A stretch of DNA of 64,000 bases from Seonamhaeicola aphaedonensis (GTDB lineage: Bacteria > Bacteroidota > Bacteroidia > Flavobacteriales > Flavobacteriaceae). The position numbers and the translations under genes were made by a program. The stretch covers positions 398,067-462,066 of the forward strand of contig NZ_QRDX01000002.1 of the NCBI RefSeq assembly GCF_003386195.1, read 5' to 3'. This document shows, one piece after another, positions 19,197 to 26,862 of the stretch. Position 1 is the stretch's first letter. Each line of letters begins with the position of its first letter. Under the pieces are notes generated by a model. The model made no database searches and had not been told where the DNA came from. It was given only the letters and a program-made list of their open reading frames with translations.

Positions 19197-20372
19197 TTGA
19201 ATGCTTCAATTTTAAATACGGAAATTCAAGATTTTATTTCGGAAAATCTGAACACCGATATTACCTCTCTTTTACTCAAAGGCAATTCTTTTAAAGACGT
19301 TGATACCAAAGAAATCATAGAACAAATTGAAGCAAAAAGACGATGTGAAAGTAAGTTACCCACTTGGTTTCATTCCAAAAACATCTATTTTCCAAATAAA
19401 ATTAATATTGAGCAAACTTCTTCAGAAGCTACGGCCAAATATAAATCAGAATTAATTTCAGGTGATTCCATTACTGATTTAACTGGTGGTTTTGGAGTAG
19501 ATTGCTATTATTTTTCAAAGAAGTTTAAAAAAGTAATTCATTGCGAAATCAATGAAAACCTTTCAAAAATGGTTTCTCATAACTACCAACAACTTTCTGT
19601 TAATAATGTTGAAACCTTCCCTATCGATGGTATTGAGTTTTTAAAATCTAGCAACAATAAATTTGATTGGATTTATATAGATCCTTCTAGGAGACACGAT
19701 AGCAAAGGAAAAGTCTTCTTTTTAAAAGATTGTTTGCCTAATGTTCCAGAACATATTGATTTGCTTTTTCAAACCTCTGATAACATTCTAATTAAAACCT
19801 CTCCTCTTTTAGATCTTTCGGTTGGTATCAATGAACTGAAACATGTAAAAATCATCTATATTATTGCTGTTAATAATGACGTAAAAGAAGTTTTATGGGT
19901 TTTAGAAAAGGGTTTTGGTAATGATGTTTCAGTAGAAACCGTTAACATTAAAAATAACTCTGAGGAACATTTTAAATTCATTTTAAATAAAAATCAAAAT
20001 GAAGTTCAATACAGTGAACCACTTTCTTATCTATATGAACCTAATGCAGCTATTTTAAAATCAGGTGGTTTTAATGAAGTATCAAGTCAGTTAAATATTA
20101 ATAAACTGCACCAACATTCTCACCTTTACACCTCAAACACATTAATAGATTTTCCAGGAAGGGCTTTTAAAATTGAGAACATAATTAACTATAACAAAAA
20201 GAATTTTAAAAAGTTAGGTTTAGATAAAGCTAATATAACAACACGTAATTTCCCCGAAACCGTGCAACAGATTAGAAAAAAGCTCAATATAAAGGATGGT
20301 GGCGATACGTATATCTTTTTCACAACAGATTTAAACAACAAAAAAATTACAATAATTTGTAAAAAAACTTGA
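19197..20372 (+). CDS. PG_1098-like THUMP-type SAM-dependent methyltransferase
   Basis: 391 residues. A helical N-terminal region is followed by a Rossmann methyltransferase core: motif I DLTGGFGVDCYYFS (about 96-109) and catalytic-type DWIYIDPSRR (about 156-165). The C-terminal region fits the THUMP-like and ferredoxin-like domains of the PG_1098 family, which is restricted to Bacteroidota and related to RNA methylases. The RNA target is unknown. The start appears to be TTG (19197), 6 bases after the AI-2E transporter gene; no in-frame ATG lies before motif I. Confidence 0.8.
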   Translation: MNASILNTEIQDFISENLNTDITSLLLKGNSFKDVDTKEIIEQIEAKRRCESKLPTWFHSKNIYFPNKINIEQTSSEATAKYKSELISGDSITDLTGGFGVDCYYFSKKFKKVIHCEINENLSKMVSHNYQQLSVNNVETFPIDGIEFLKSSNNKFDWIYIDPSRRHDSKGKVFFLKDCLPNVPEHIDLLFQTSDNILIKTSPLLDLSVGINELKHVKIIYIIAVNNDVKEVLWVLEKGFGNDVSVETVNIKNNSEEHFKFILNKNQNEVQYSEPLSYLYEPNAAILKSGGFNEVSSQLNINKLHQHSHLYTSNTLIDFPGRAFKIENIINYNKKNFKKLGLDKANITTRNFPETVQQIRKKLNIKDGGDTYIFFTTDLNNKKITIICKKT

Positions 20373-20424
20373 AAAAAATTTTGGAATCAGAGTCTGTTTG
20401 AGAGCAAAAAAGTAACAACTTAAA

Positions 20425-20883
20425 CTAAGACCTTGATTTTTTAATCCCTCTATCATACATTACAATACTACCTGCAACAGACACATTTAAACTTAATTTA
20501 GATTTAAATTTCACTAAAAAATGAGATTTTTCTATGGCTTGTTTTGATAAACCGTGATCTTCAGCACCTAACAAATATACGCAACGTCTAGGATGATGAA
20601 AGGCCTCCAAAGGTTCGGCATTATCGGTTAGTTCTACACCTACTAATCGTGCTCCTTTAGGTAAATTATTAAAAAACTCATCAAACGTTTCATAATGATA
20701 ATATGGCATCGATTTAACTGCATTATGTGTGTCACAAGCCTGTTTAGCATAACGATTCCCAATAGTAAAAATAAAACTAGCTCCTAGGTTTTGAGCAGAG
20801 CGCCATAAAACCCCTAGATTTTCAGGCGTTTTTCCATTTTGAATACCTATCCCAAAAAATTCGTTCACAAAATTGTCATTCAT
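20425..20883 (-). CDS. TrmH/SpoU-family RNA 2'-O-methyltransferase
   Basis: 152 residues from the ATG at 20883 (a TTG three codons upstream is less likely). SPOUT motifs are clear: motif 1 NGKTPENLGVLWRSAQNLGA, motif 2 VYLLGAEDHGLS, motif 3 SLNVSVAGSIVMYDR. Only the catalytic domain is present. Sequence motifs differ from the 17452 gene, so the two are not recent duplicates. Downstream of a tRNA-like fragment and its hairpin, it lies at the left edge of the accessory segment. Confidence 0.88.
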   Translation of the reverse strand: MNDNFVNEFFGIGIQNGKTPENLGVLWRSAQNLGASFIFTIGNRYAKQACDTHNAVKSMPYYHYETFDEFFNNLPKGARLVGVELTDNAEPLEAFHHPRRCVYLLGAEDHGLSKQAIEKSHFLVKFKSKLSLNVSVAGSIVMYDRGIKKSRS

Positions 20884-20920
20884 AGAGTTCAAAAATAGAA
20901 AACATTTAGAAACAACAAAT

Positions 20921-20941
20921 CCCCACTAATACTAGTGAGGG
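20921..20941 (-). terminator. Terminator-like hairpin behind a tRNA remnant
   Basis: CACTA/TAGTG with a 4-nt loop, extended by CCC/GGG across a one-base bulge; read on the minus strand it lies directly after the tRNA-like fragment and is followed by a T-rich tract. The same order, tRNA 3' end then hairpin, occurs at the intact tRNA-Arg (24253-24290). Confidence 0.55.
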
Positions 20942-20946
20942 TTGAT

Positions 20947-20968
20947 GTGATTGCGACAGAATTCGAAC
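20947..20968 (-). pseudogene. Decayed copy of the tRNA-Arg 3' end
   Basis: 22 bases match the last 22 bases around the 3' end of the intact tRNA-Arg (24299-24320) with only two differences, and in the same orientation. It covers the discriminator base, acceptor 3' strand, and most of the T arm. Similarity stops abruptly there: the 5' strand of the T stem and everything before are missing. This is either an old integration-site duplication or the last trace of a lost tRNA gene. Confidence 0.6.
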
Positions 20969-21320
20969 TAATTTCTCATCCCCTATATTTACTACATCTA
21001 AGATATTTATCCTTGCAATAGTTAACCAATCTTGGTACGTTTCTGATTTTCGTTTAATACAATTTAAAATAATTACTTAATTATAATAAAAGGAATTAGA
21101 ATATTCCAGTTTAAATGTTGTTCTTTGCACTAATTAGCGAGACTATTTCTTTAGCAAAGTTTTTTATACTTCCATTTAACTCCTTTCTATTTTAATTTTT
21201 ATTGCTAGCCAATAGTATACGGTTATTACAAGGTTTCTGTATTAGGTTAATTATTCACGCCTAATCACCTTTATTTTTTAACTCGTATAGATATTAATAA
21301 CACAAATCAAATTAAAAATT
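20969..21320. other. 352-base non-coding leader region before the cold-shock gene
   Basis: No convincing reading frame on either strand and very AT-rich. Since the first downstream gene encodes a cold-shock protein, part of this could be a long structured 5' leader of the kind that makes cold-shock mRNAs temperature-responsive. I found no perfect -33/-7 promoter pair and no strong hairpin, so the transcription start is unknown. Confidence 0.4.
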
Positions 21321-21515
21321 ATGAAAGAAGGAAAAGTAAAGTTCTTTAACAGAACCAAAGGTTTTGGATTTATCACATCTGCAGAAAGTGGAGAGGATAT
21401 TTTTTTTCATGAATCAGGATTAATTGACCGAATTATCGAAAATGATGAAGTTCAATTCAAAGTTGAACGCGGTAAAAAGGGTTTGAACGCTGTTAACGTT
21501 GAACTCATTAACTAA
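21321..21515 (+). CDS. Cold-shock protein, CspA family
   Basis: 64 residues, a single cold-shock domain. RNP1 is KGFGFI (13-18) and RNP2 DIFFH (26-30); the lysine-rich start GKVKFFN is typical. Such proteins bind single-stranded RNA and melt secondary structure. It is the first gene of a plus-strand set of four (57, 2 and 9 bases between genes) with a bS21-like protein, a NYN protein and a sigma factor. Confidence 0.93.
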   Translation: MKEGKVKFFNRTKGFGFITSAESGEDIFFHESGLIDRIIENDEVQFKVERGKKGLNAVNVELIN

Positions 21516-21572
21516 TTTTATATAGAAGTAGTTAAATTTAATTAACCTACCTTTTTAAAAGACAAAAGAACT

Positions 21573-21767
21573 ATGCTTGTTATAAAGATAAAACCTGATG
21601 AAAAAATTGATAAAGCCTTAAAACTTTATAAACGAAAGTTTAGGAATACTAAGCAATTACAGCTATTAAAGGACAATAAATATTTTACCAAAAAATCAAC
21701 AAGAAGGAGAGAAGAAATTGCTAAAGCCAAATACAAGGAAGACTACCAGCGTTCACAAGAAATTTGA
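21573..21767 (+). CDS. rpsU: Divergent ribosomal protein bS21 paralogue
   Basis: 64 residues with the bS21 pattern: start MLVIKIKPDEKIDKALKLYK, then KRKF (20-23), KKSTRRREE (40-48) and KAKY (51-54). The length equals Bacteroidota bS21, but residues usually constant are changed (KKS instead of KPS, LKDNKYFT in place of LRxRQxFT-like). In this phylum bS21 helps hide the 16S rRNA anti-Shine-Dalgarno; a Tyr at position 54, which as I recall stacks on the rRNA tail, is present here. Nothing resembling a Shine-Dalgarno precedes the ATG. Being inside a cold-shock/sigma operon suggests an alternative copy rather than the main rpsU. Confidence 0.8.
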   Translation: MLVIKIKPDEKIDKALKLYKRKFRNTKQLQLLKDNKYFTKKSTRRREEIAKAKYKEDYQRSQEI

Positions 21768-21769
21768 GT

Positions 21770-22513
21770 ATGATGGACAATAATCAACATTTAGCAGTTT
21801 TAATAGATGGAGACAATATTCCTTCTAATTATGTTAAGGAACTTCTTGAAGAAATTGCTATATATGGAAATCCAACTTTGAAAAGAATCTATGGAGATTG
21901 GACAAAACCCAGCCTAAATAAGTGGAAAAAAGTTCTACTTGAAAATGCCATAACGCCTATACAGCAATATGGTTATACTACTGGAAAGAATGCTACAGAT
22001 TCTGCTATGATTATTGATGCTATGGATATTTTATATTCGAAAAAAGTAAATGGTTTCTGTTTGGTTTCCAGTGATAGCGATTTTACAAGGTTGGCTGTAA
22101 GGTTAAGAGAAGCTGGAATGGTTGTATATGGTATAGGAGAGAAAAAAACTCCAAATCCATTTATAGTTGCCTGTGATAAATTTATCTATTTAGAAATTCT
22201 GAAAAGTGAAACAGAACAAGAAACCAATAATGCAATTCAAACCAGAGTGCAAAAATCTAAAATTGATAAAATTACGCCGGCAGTTGTGAATCTAATTAAA
22301 ACTACAATTTCTGATTTAGAAGATGATGATGGTTGGGCTTTTTTAGGTGAGGTTGGTACTTTACTTCAAAAGAAACAACCAAATTTTGATCCAAGAAATT
22401 ATGGGTTTCAAAAATTAACGCCATTAATCAACTCAATAAGCAAATTTGAAATAGAACCAAGAAAACTTCCCAAAAGTAATCAAAAGCTTATTTATGTTAG
22501 AGTAATTTCATAG
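21770..22513 (+). CDS. NYN-domain putative RNase with C-terminal OST-HTH/LOTUS domain
   Basis: About 247 residues. The NYN (LabA/DUF88, PIN-like) domain spans about 5-140 with the acidic catalytic set LIDGDN, NATDSAMIIDAMD and SSDSDFTRL all intact, so nuclease activity is plausible. From about 165 to the end, TPAVVNLIKTTISDLEDDDG and FDPRNYGFQKLTPLI match the OST-HTH/LOTUS fold that binds RNA. I start at the ATG at 21770, 2 bases after the bS21 stop (a second ATG follows at once; an upstream TTG overlaps the stop). Translational coupling to rpsU is likely. Confidence 0.85.
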   Translation: MMDNNQHLAVLIDGDNIPSNYVKELLEEIAIYGNPTLKRIYGDWTKPSLNKWKKVLLENAITPIQQYGYTTGKNATDSAMIIDAMDILYSKKVNGFCLVSSDSDFTRLAVRLREAGMVVYGIGEKKTPNPFIVACDKFIYLEILKSETEQETNNAIQTRVQKSKIDKITPAVVNLIKTTISDLEDDDGWAFLGEVGTLLQKKQPNFDPRNYGFQKLTPLINSISKFEIEPRKLPKSNQKLIYVRVIS

Positions 22514-22522
22514 TACACTAGA

Positions 22523-23380
22523 ATGAAGTCTCTCCATATTAGTAAGCAAATCACTTTAAGAAATGATGAATCCATAGCTAAATATCTAGTTGAGATTGGT
22601 AAGTTTAGTTTAATAACTGCCGAACGGGAAGTAGAATTAGCAGCCCTGATAAGAAAAGGAAATCAAGGAGCATTAAATGAATTAACCAAAGCCAACCTAA
22701 GGTTCGTCGTGTCTGTGGCAAAACAATATCAAAATCAAGGATTGCCATTATCCGATTTAATAAATGAAGGTAATTTAGGCCTACTAACAGCGGCTAAAAG
22801 ATTTGACGAAACTCGCGGGTTTAAGTTTATATCCTATGCTGTATGGTGGATAAGACAAAGTGTTATTCAAGCCTTGGCGCAAAACTCTAGGGTGGTAAGG
22901 TTACCATTAAATAAGATAGGTGTTTTAAATAAAATCAAAGAATCTACAGCTTTTTTTGAACAGAATCACAACCGAGCACCATCTGTAGATGAAATTTCAG
23001 ATATCATTGAAGTTTCCGTCTTAGAAATTGAGCTTTGCATGAAAAATGCCAAGTATTCCGTCTCTATGGATGCCCCTCTTTCTGAAGACTCAAAGTTGTG
23101 TCTAAATGATACGTTTGGAACGGACGAGTTCGACACACCCGATAAATCATTATTAATAGATTCATTACAAATTGACCTAGATACTGTCATAAATTCTCTT
23201 TCAGAACGAGAGTCAGAAATAATTAAACTTCACTATGGTATTAGTGGTGTTTCCCCAATGTCCTTAAGTGAAATAGGTAAAAAATTAGAGATTACAAGAG
23301 AACGTGTAAGACAAATTAAAGAATTGGCACTAAATAAGTTAAAAAAATCTGGAGGTTCCAATCTATTAAAATACCTGTGA
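22523..23380 (+). CDS. RpoD-like (group 2) sigma-70 factor
   Basis: 285 residues, nearly the length of Bacteroidota RpoD and sharing its layout. Region 1.2 is IAKYLVEIGKFSLITAEREV, region 2 ALNELTKANLRFVVSVAKQYQ to the FKFISYAVWWIRQSVI melting and -10 part, and region 4.2 the helix-turn-helix SLSEIGKKLEITRERVRQIK. Divergence is greatest in region 3 and the 4.1 part (SVSMDAPLSEDSKLCLNDTF), and the C-terminus lacks the usual HTSRS motif. I read it as a paralogue, not the main RpoD. It is the last gene of the operon, 9 bases after the NYN gene. Confidence 0.85.
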   Translation: MKSLHISKQITLRNDESIAKYLVEIGKFSLITAEREVELAALIRKGNQGALNELTKANLRFVVSVAKQYQNQGLPLSDLINEGNLGLLTAAKRFDETRGFKFISYAVWWIRQSVIQALAQNSRVVRLPLNKIGVLNKIKESTAFFEQNHNRAPSVDEISDIIEVSVLEIELCMKNAKYSVSMDAPLSEDSKLCLNDTFGTDEFDTPDKSLLIDSLQIDLDTVINSLSERESEIIKLHYGISGVSPMSLSEIGKKLEITRERVRQIKELALNKLKKSGGSNLLKYL

Positions 23381-23658
23381 TTTTGTGATAAAAGAAGACA
23401 ATAAAATAGTGCTTTGGTACTTTTAAAGAAAAAAATGAGCAAACATTTATCTATTAACTAAATCTGTTAATTCGTTTAATCCAATATATTTGGTGTTTCA
23501 TGCTAGGGGTCATTTATTTATGAATATTTGAAAACGCCCTTCAATGATTTGGAAAATATTATTTGGTAGTCCAACCGTATAGCAACGATAACGAATAAAT
23601 AGGTAAAAAAACAAAAGAATTAATCAGCTAATTGTAATATTTTTAAAATAAATTTTAA

Positions 23659-24108
23659 TTAAAGTAATTCTACATTTATTGCACTTTGGCCTTTCGAACT
23701 TTTTTCTATTTCAAATTTTACTTTATCTCCCTCAGAAACTTCATCTTTCAAGTTACTTATATGACAAAAATATTTTTCTTTTGACTCAGTATCCATAATA
23801 AATCCAAAACCTTTACTATGATTGAAGAACTCCATTTTACCATTCCGTATAGGTTCAATTTTTTCTAAATTTACTCTTTTAGGAATGCCTAACTCAATTT
23901 CTGAAGCTTCAATTTCTTCTTTTTGAGACCTATCAGGAGGTATGTCTGTTAAATTACCCAATTTATCAACATAGGCAAAAGGTATTCCATCATTATTATC
24001 TTTCTTCTCAGCCTTACGAGCTTCCCTCTTTTTTTGTTTTTCTTCTCGCTTTTGTTGTTGTTTCTTTTCTTTTTCTCTTTTAATATACGATTGTTGTGAT
24101 TTTGCCAT
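23659..24108 (-). CDS. Cold-shock-domain protein with Lys-rich N-terminus
   Basis: 149 residues. Residues 1-38 are almost all Lys, Glu, Gln and Arg (KREKEKKQQQKREEK), likely a charged helix that binds RNA. Residues 88-149 are a cold-shock domain with RNP1 KGFGFI (99-104) and RNP2-like KYFCHIS (112-118; Cys replaces the usual Phe). It converges on the sigma gene with a 278-base non-coding gap that holds no clear terminator. Such fusion proteins are frequent in Flavobacteriaceae. Confidence 0.85.
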   Translation of the reverse strand: MAKSQQSYIKREKEKKQQQKREEKQKKREARKAEKKDNNDGIPFAYVDKLGNLTDIPPDRSQKEEIEASEIELGIPKRVNLEKIEPIRNGKMEFFNHSKGFGFIMDTESKEKYFCHISNLKDEVSEGDKVKFEIEKSSKGQSAINVELL

Positions 24109-24252
24109 AAATTATTTTATGTCATATAAGGTAAGGCTTTTAGACTAATAATTCGTTAAATATGTTAATTATAACTATAAATCTTGATAGGTAAAATAGA
24201 ATAGGATATTTTTTTAGTTTAAACCGCTGGATTAAAAAATAAATATAGTATC

Positions 24253-24290
24253 AATAAAAAATAAGGGCTACCCATTCAGAGAAGCCCTTT
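24253..24290 (-). terminator. Terminator of the tRNA operon
   Basis: AAGGGCT/AGCCCTT 7-bp stem, then a T-rich run on the minus strand (ATTTTTTATTG). It lies 9 bases behind the 3' end of tRNA-Arg. Confidence 0.7.
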
Positions 24291-24299
24291 AGTATTTAG

Positions 24300-24373
24300 T
24301 GATCGCGACAGGATTCGAACCTGTGACCGTCTGCTTAGAAGGCAGATGCTCTATCCAGCTGAGCTACGCGACC
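24300..24373 (-). tRNA. tRNA-Arg (TCT)
   Basis: Full cloverleaf: acceptor GGTCGCG with CGCGATC (one G-T pair), D arm GCTCAGCTGGATAGAGC, anticodon stem CTGCC/AGCAG-type with loop CTTCTAA giving anticodon TCT, and T arm with GGTTCGAATCC. Discriminator A; CCA is not encoded. Its 3' end bounds the accessory segment. Confidence 0.95.
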
Positions 24374-24387
24374 ATGAACTCATTGTG

Positions 24388-24462
24388 TCGGGGTGGCAGG
24401 ATTCGAACCTGCGACCTCCTGCTCCCAAAGCAGGCGCGATGACCGGGCTACGCTACACCCCG
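24388..24462 (-). tRNA. tRNA-Pro (TGG)
   Basis: Acceptor CGGGGTG with CACCCCG, anticodon loop TTTGGGA (anticodon TGG), T arm GCAGGTTCGAATCCTGC. Discriminator A, no encoded CCA. Second of three tRNAs in one minus-strand cluster. Confidence 0.95.
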
Positions 24463-24476
24463 ATAGGTGTAAAATG

Positions 24477-24560
24477 CGGAGAGACCGGGATTCGAACCCG
24501 GGCAGCACTTACGCGCTGACAGATTAGCAATCTGCTCCATTACCACTCTGGCACCTCTCC
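24477..24560 (-). tRNA. tRNA-Ser (GCT)
   Basis: 84 bases because of the long variable arm typical of tRNA-Ser. Acceptor GGAGAGG with TCTCTCC, anticodon loop TTGCTAA (anticodon GCT), discriminator G as expected for Ser. First gene of the tRNA cluster. Confidence 0.95.
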
Positions 24561-24690
24561 TATTTTCTTTAAGAACCTTTACGATTAAAATCGCTTCCTA
24601 TTCAACAAATAACCTTTGCTGTTCAGGCGGGTGCAAATGTAATTCATCCTTTAAAAGAACGCAACTATTTTATTTATTTTTTTATAAAAT

Positions 24691-26739
24691 TTATTCCGGA
24701 TACTCAATACGTAAATGATAAATATTTGCTAACTTATATTTAAGTACTTTTTTTATAGATTGAATCTCCTTGAACGTAATATTAGCATTTAAGAATTGTC
24801 CCTCTTCTATCTGTTTATCTATAATACTTTCAACAAAATCATCAATTTTTGTTGATGTTGGCTCTTTTAAACTTTTAGATGCCGCCTCAATACTGTCACA
24901 CATCATTAAAATAGCGGTTTCTTTACTAAAGGGTTTAGGTCCAGGGTAACTAAAATCATCTCTATTCACATCATCCAAACGCTCTTTCTCCTTCATATAG
25001 AAATAATAAACCACACTGGTTCCGTGGTGAGTTCTAATAAAATCTATGACTCTATCTGGTAGATTATTTTTTTTGGCAATTTCAATACCATTAATGACAT
25101 GGCTAACAATAATTTGAGCACTTTCCCTTGAAGATAATTCATCATGAGGGTTTATACCAGTAGATTGATTTTCTGTAAAATAGGTAGGATTCTTCATTTT
25201 ACCTATATCATGGTATAACGCACCTACCCTTACTAACATGGCATTGGCACCAATTTCATTTGCAGAGGCTTCGGCCAAATTTGCCACATTTAAAGAATGA
25301 TGAAATGTACCAGGTGCTTTATCTGAAAGTTCTTTAAGCAATTTAGAATTAGTGTCTGATAGTTCTAAAAGAGAAACGTCTGAAACTAATCCAAATAGCT
25401 TTTCGTAGGCATAAATAAGAGGTTGCACAAATAGTGTTGCTAACCCACATAACACAAACCAAATAAAGGTTTCCCATTTTAAAGTCTCAACACTTCCTTC
25501 ATGAATTACAAAAAAAGCAAAATAAGCAATAATATAAATCAGTGTAATCTGCCCTACAGAAATAAACAAATTGGCACGCTTATACAGTTCTGAAACGGTT
25601 AAAATAGTTACTATTCCCGCTATAATTTGCAGAAACATATATTCATAGCTATTAGGAACTATAAACCCTAAAAGTAATACCGTTAGCACATGCGTAAATA
25701 GCCCTAATCTGGCATCAAAAAAAGCTTTTAAAACTAAAGGTAGTACACAAATAGGAACTATATAAATATATTTTGAATTGTAATTAACAACAAATGTTGT
25801 AAGAAAAATTAGTAGTATAATATTAAAGAAAATAAAAGTTACTTTGGTATTGTTTTCGTAAACTTCATTTCTATACTTTCTTAAAAACAACAACAACATT
25901 AACATGGCTAGTGCCACTAATAATGCATAAGCAAATAAAACCCAATTATAGTTTGATTCGTTCCAAACTTGTGATTCATATTCAGACCGTAAGGATTCCA
26001 GCTTCTGATATTTATCGCCTTCAACAACTTCTCCTTTTGATATTATAAGTGTACCTTTAGCAACACTGCCTCTGGTGTATGAAATCTTGTCTAATTCCTC
26101 TTGTATGACTTTCTCTGTAAACGATTTGTCATAAGTTAAATTAGGTTCAACTAAATCGAAAAACAAAGATGTAAATGCTGTTTTGTATTCAATTAAATTA
26201 TTACTTCTTAAAACTTTATCGATAATAGAAGACACCTGACTTTGCTTCACCAAATTTGAAAAAAGAGCATCTTGTATTTTGGTACGTTCTTCAAGAATAG
26301 CTACGGTTCTTTTCTCAGAAAAATTATAATCTTCATTCAATATTCCATATTGATAAAGTTCATTTAGAATATCATGACCCACTTGTTTTAAGAGACTTAA
26401 TTGTTTTGTGGGAATTGAATCTGGAAACACCTCGAAAAAAGAATTTTCAAAGTCATTTTTAATTTTTGGCTTTACAATACTATCAACAATAAAATAAAGA
26501 ACCGCCTCCTCGATTATAGCTTTTTTTTCAGTATTAACCTCATCAGTTGTTTTTTTTATAGCAAAGTCAAATGGGGCCAATAAATTTTCAGACTGCCAAG
26601 GCTTTCCTTTTTCAAAATTGTACTTAAACTTTCCACTTTTAGGAAAAAGGTATACAATTAAAAATGTTGTTGATACAAATAATAGTGCTTTATAAATTAG
26701 CGAGTGGTTTCTGTATAGTTTATTTATAAAGTCTTTCAT
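24691..26739 (-). CDS. 7TM-HD family phosphohydrolase (PgpH-like)
   Basis: 682 residues. An N-terminal membrane helix (16-32) anchors an extracytoplasmic domain (about 40-260, 7TMR-HDED type). Seven helices follow (about 264-450), then a cytoplasmic HD domain with KAPGTFHHSLNVANLAE and the metal-binding His510-Asp511 in ALYHDIGKM. Family members (PgpH) hydrolyse cyclic di-AMP. No c-di-AMP cyclase is in the window, so the substrate rests on family knowledge. The gene is preceded by the tRNA cluster on the same strand and divergent from thiolase. Confidence 0.92.
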   Translation of the reverse strand: MKDFINKLYRNHSLIYKALLFVSTTFLIVYLFPKSGKFKYNFEKGKPWQSENLLAPFDFAIKKTTDEVNTEKKAIIEEAVLYFIVDSIVKPKIKNDFENSFFEVFPDSIPTKQLSLLKQVGHDILNELYQYGILNEDYNFSEKRTVAILEERTKIQDALFSNLVKQSQVSSIIDKVLRSNNLIEYKTAFTSLFFDLVEPNLTYDKSFTEKVIQEELDKISYTRGSVAKGTLIISKGEVVEGDKYQKLESLRSEYESQVWNESNYNWVLFAYALLVALAMLMLLLFLRKYRNEVYENNTKVTFIFFNIILLIFLTTFVVNYNSKYIYIVPICVLPLVLKAFFDARLGLFTHVLTVLLLGFIVPNSYEYMFLQIIAGIVTILTVSELYKRANLFISVGQITLIYIIAYFAFFVIHEGSVETLKWETFIWFVLCGLATLFVQPLIYAYEKLFGLVSDVSLLELSDTNSKLLKELSDKAPGTFHHSLNVANLAEASANEIGANAMLVRVGALYHDIGKMKNPTYFTENQSTGINPHDELSSRESAQIIVSHVINGIEIAKKNNLPDRVIDFIRTHHGTSVVYYFYMKEKERLDDVNRDDFSYPGPKPFSKETAILMMCDSIEAASKSLKEPTSTKIDDFVESIIDKQIEEGQFLNANITFKEIQSIKKVLKYKLANIYHLRIEYPE

Positions 26740-26862
26740 CTATTGAGTTAATGTTTTCAAATGTACTAAATTCTCGGGTTTTAAGTTTTTTATCTATACA
26801 AGAATCCTTCTAAATTCCTTTAAAATGTTTATTTTCGTTGCAAGTCATTTAAACCATTATAA

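Noticed and set aside
23381..23658. Small gene between the sigma factor and the second cold-shock gene
   Set aside because: Only very short frames occur on either strand and none has a recognisable motif.
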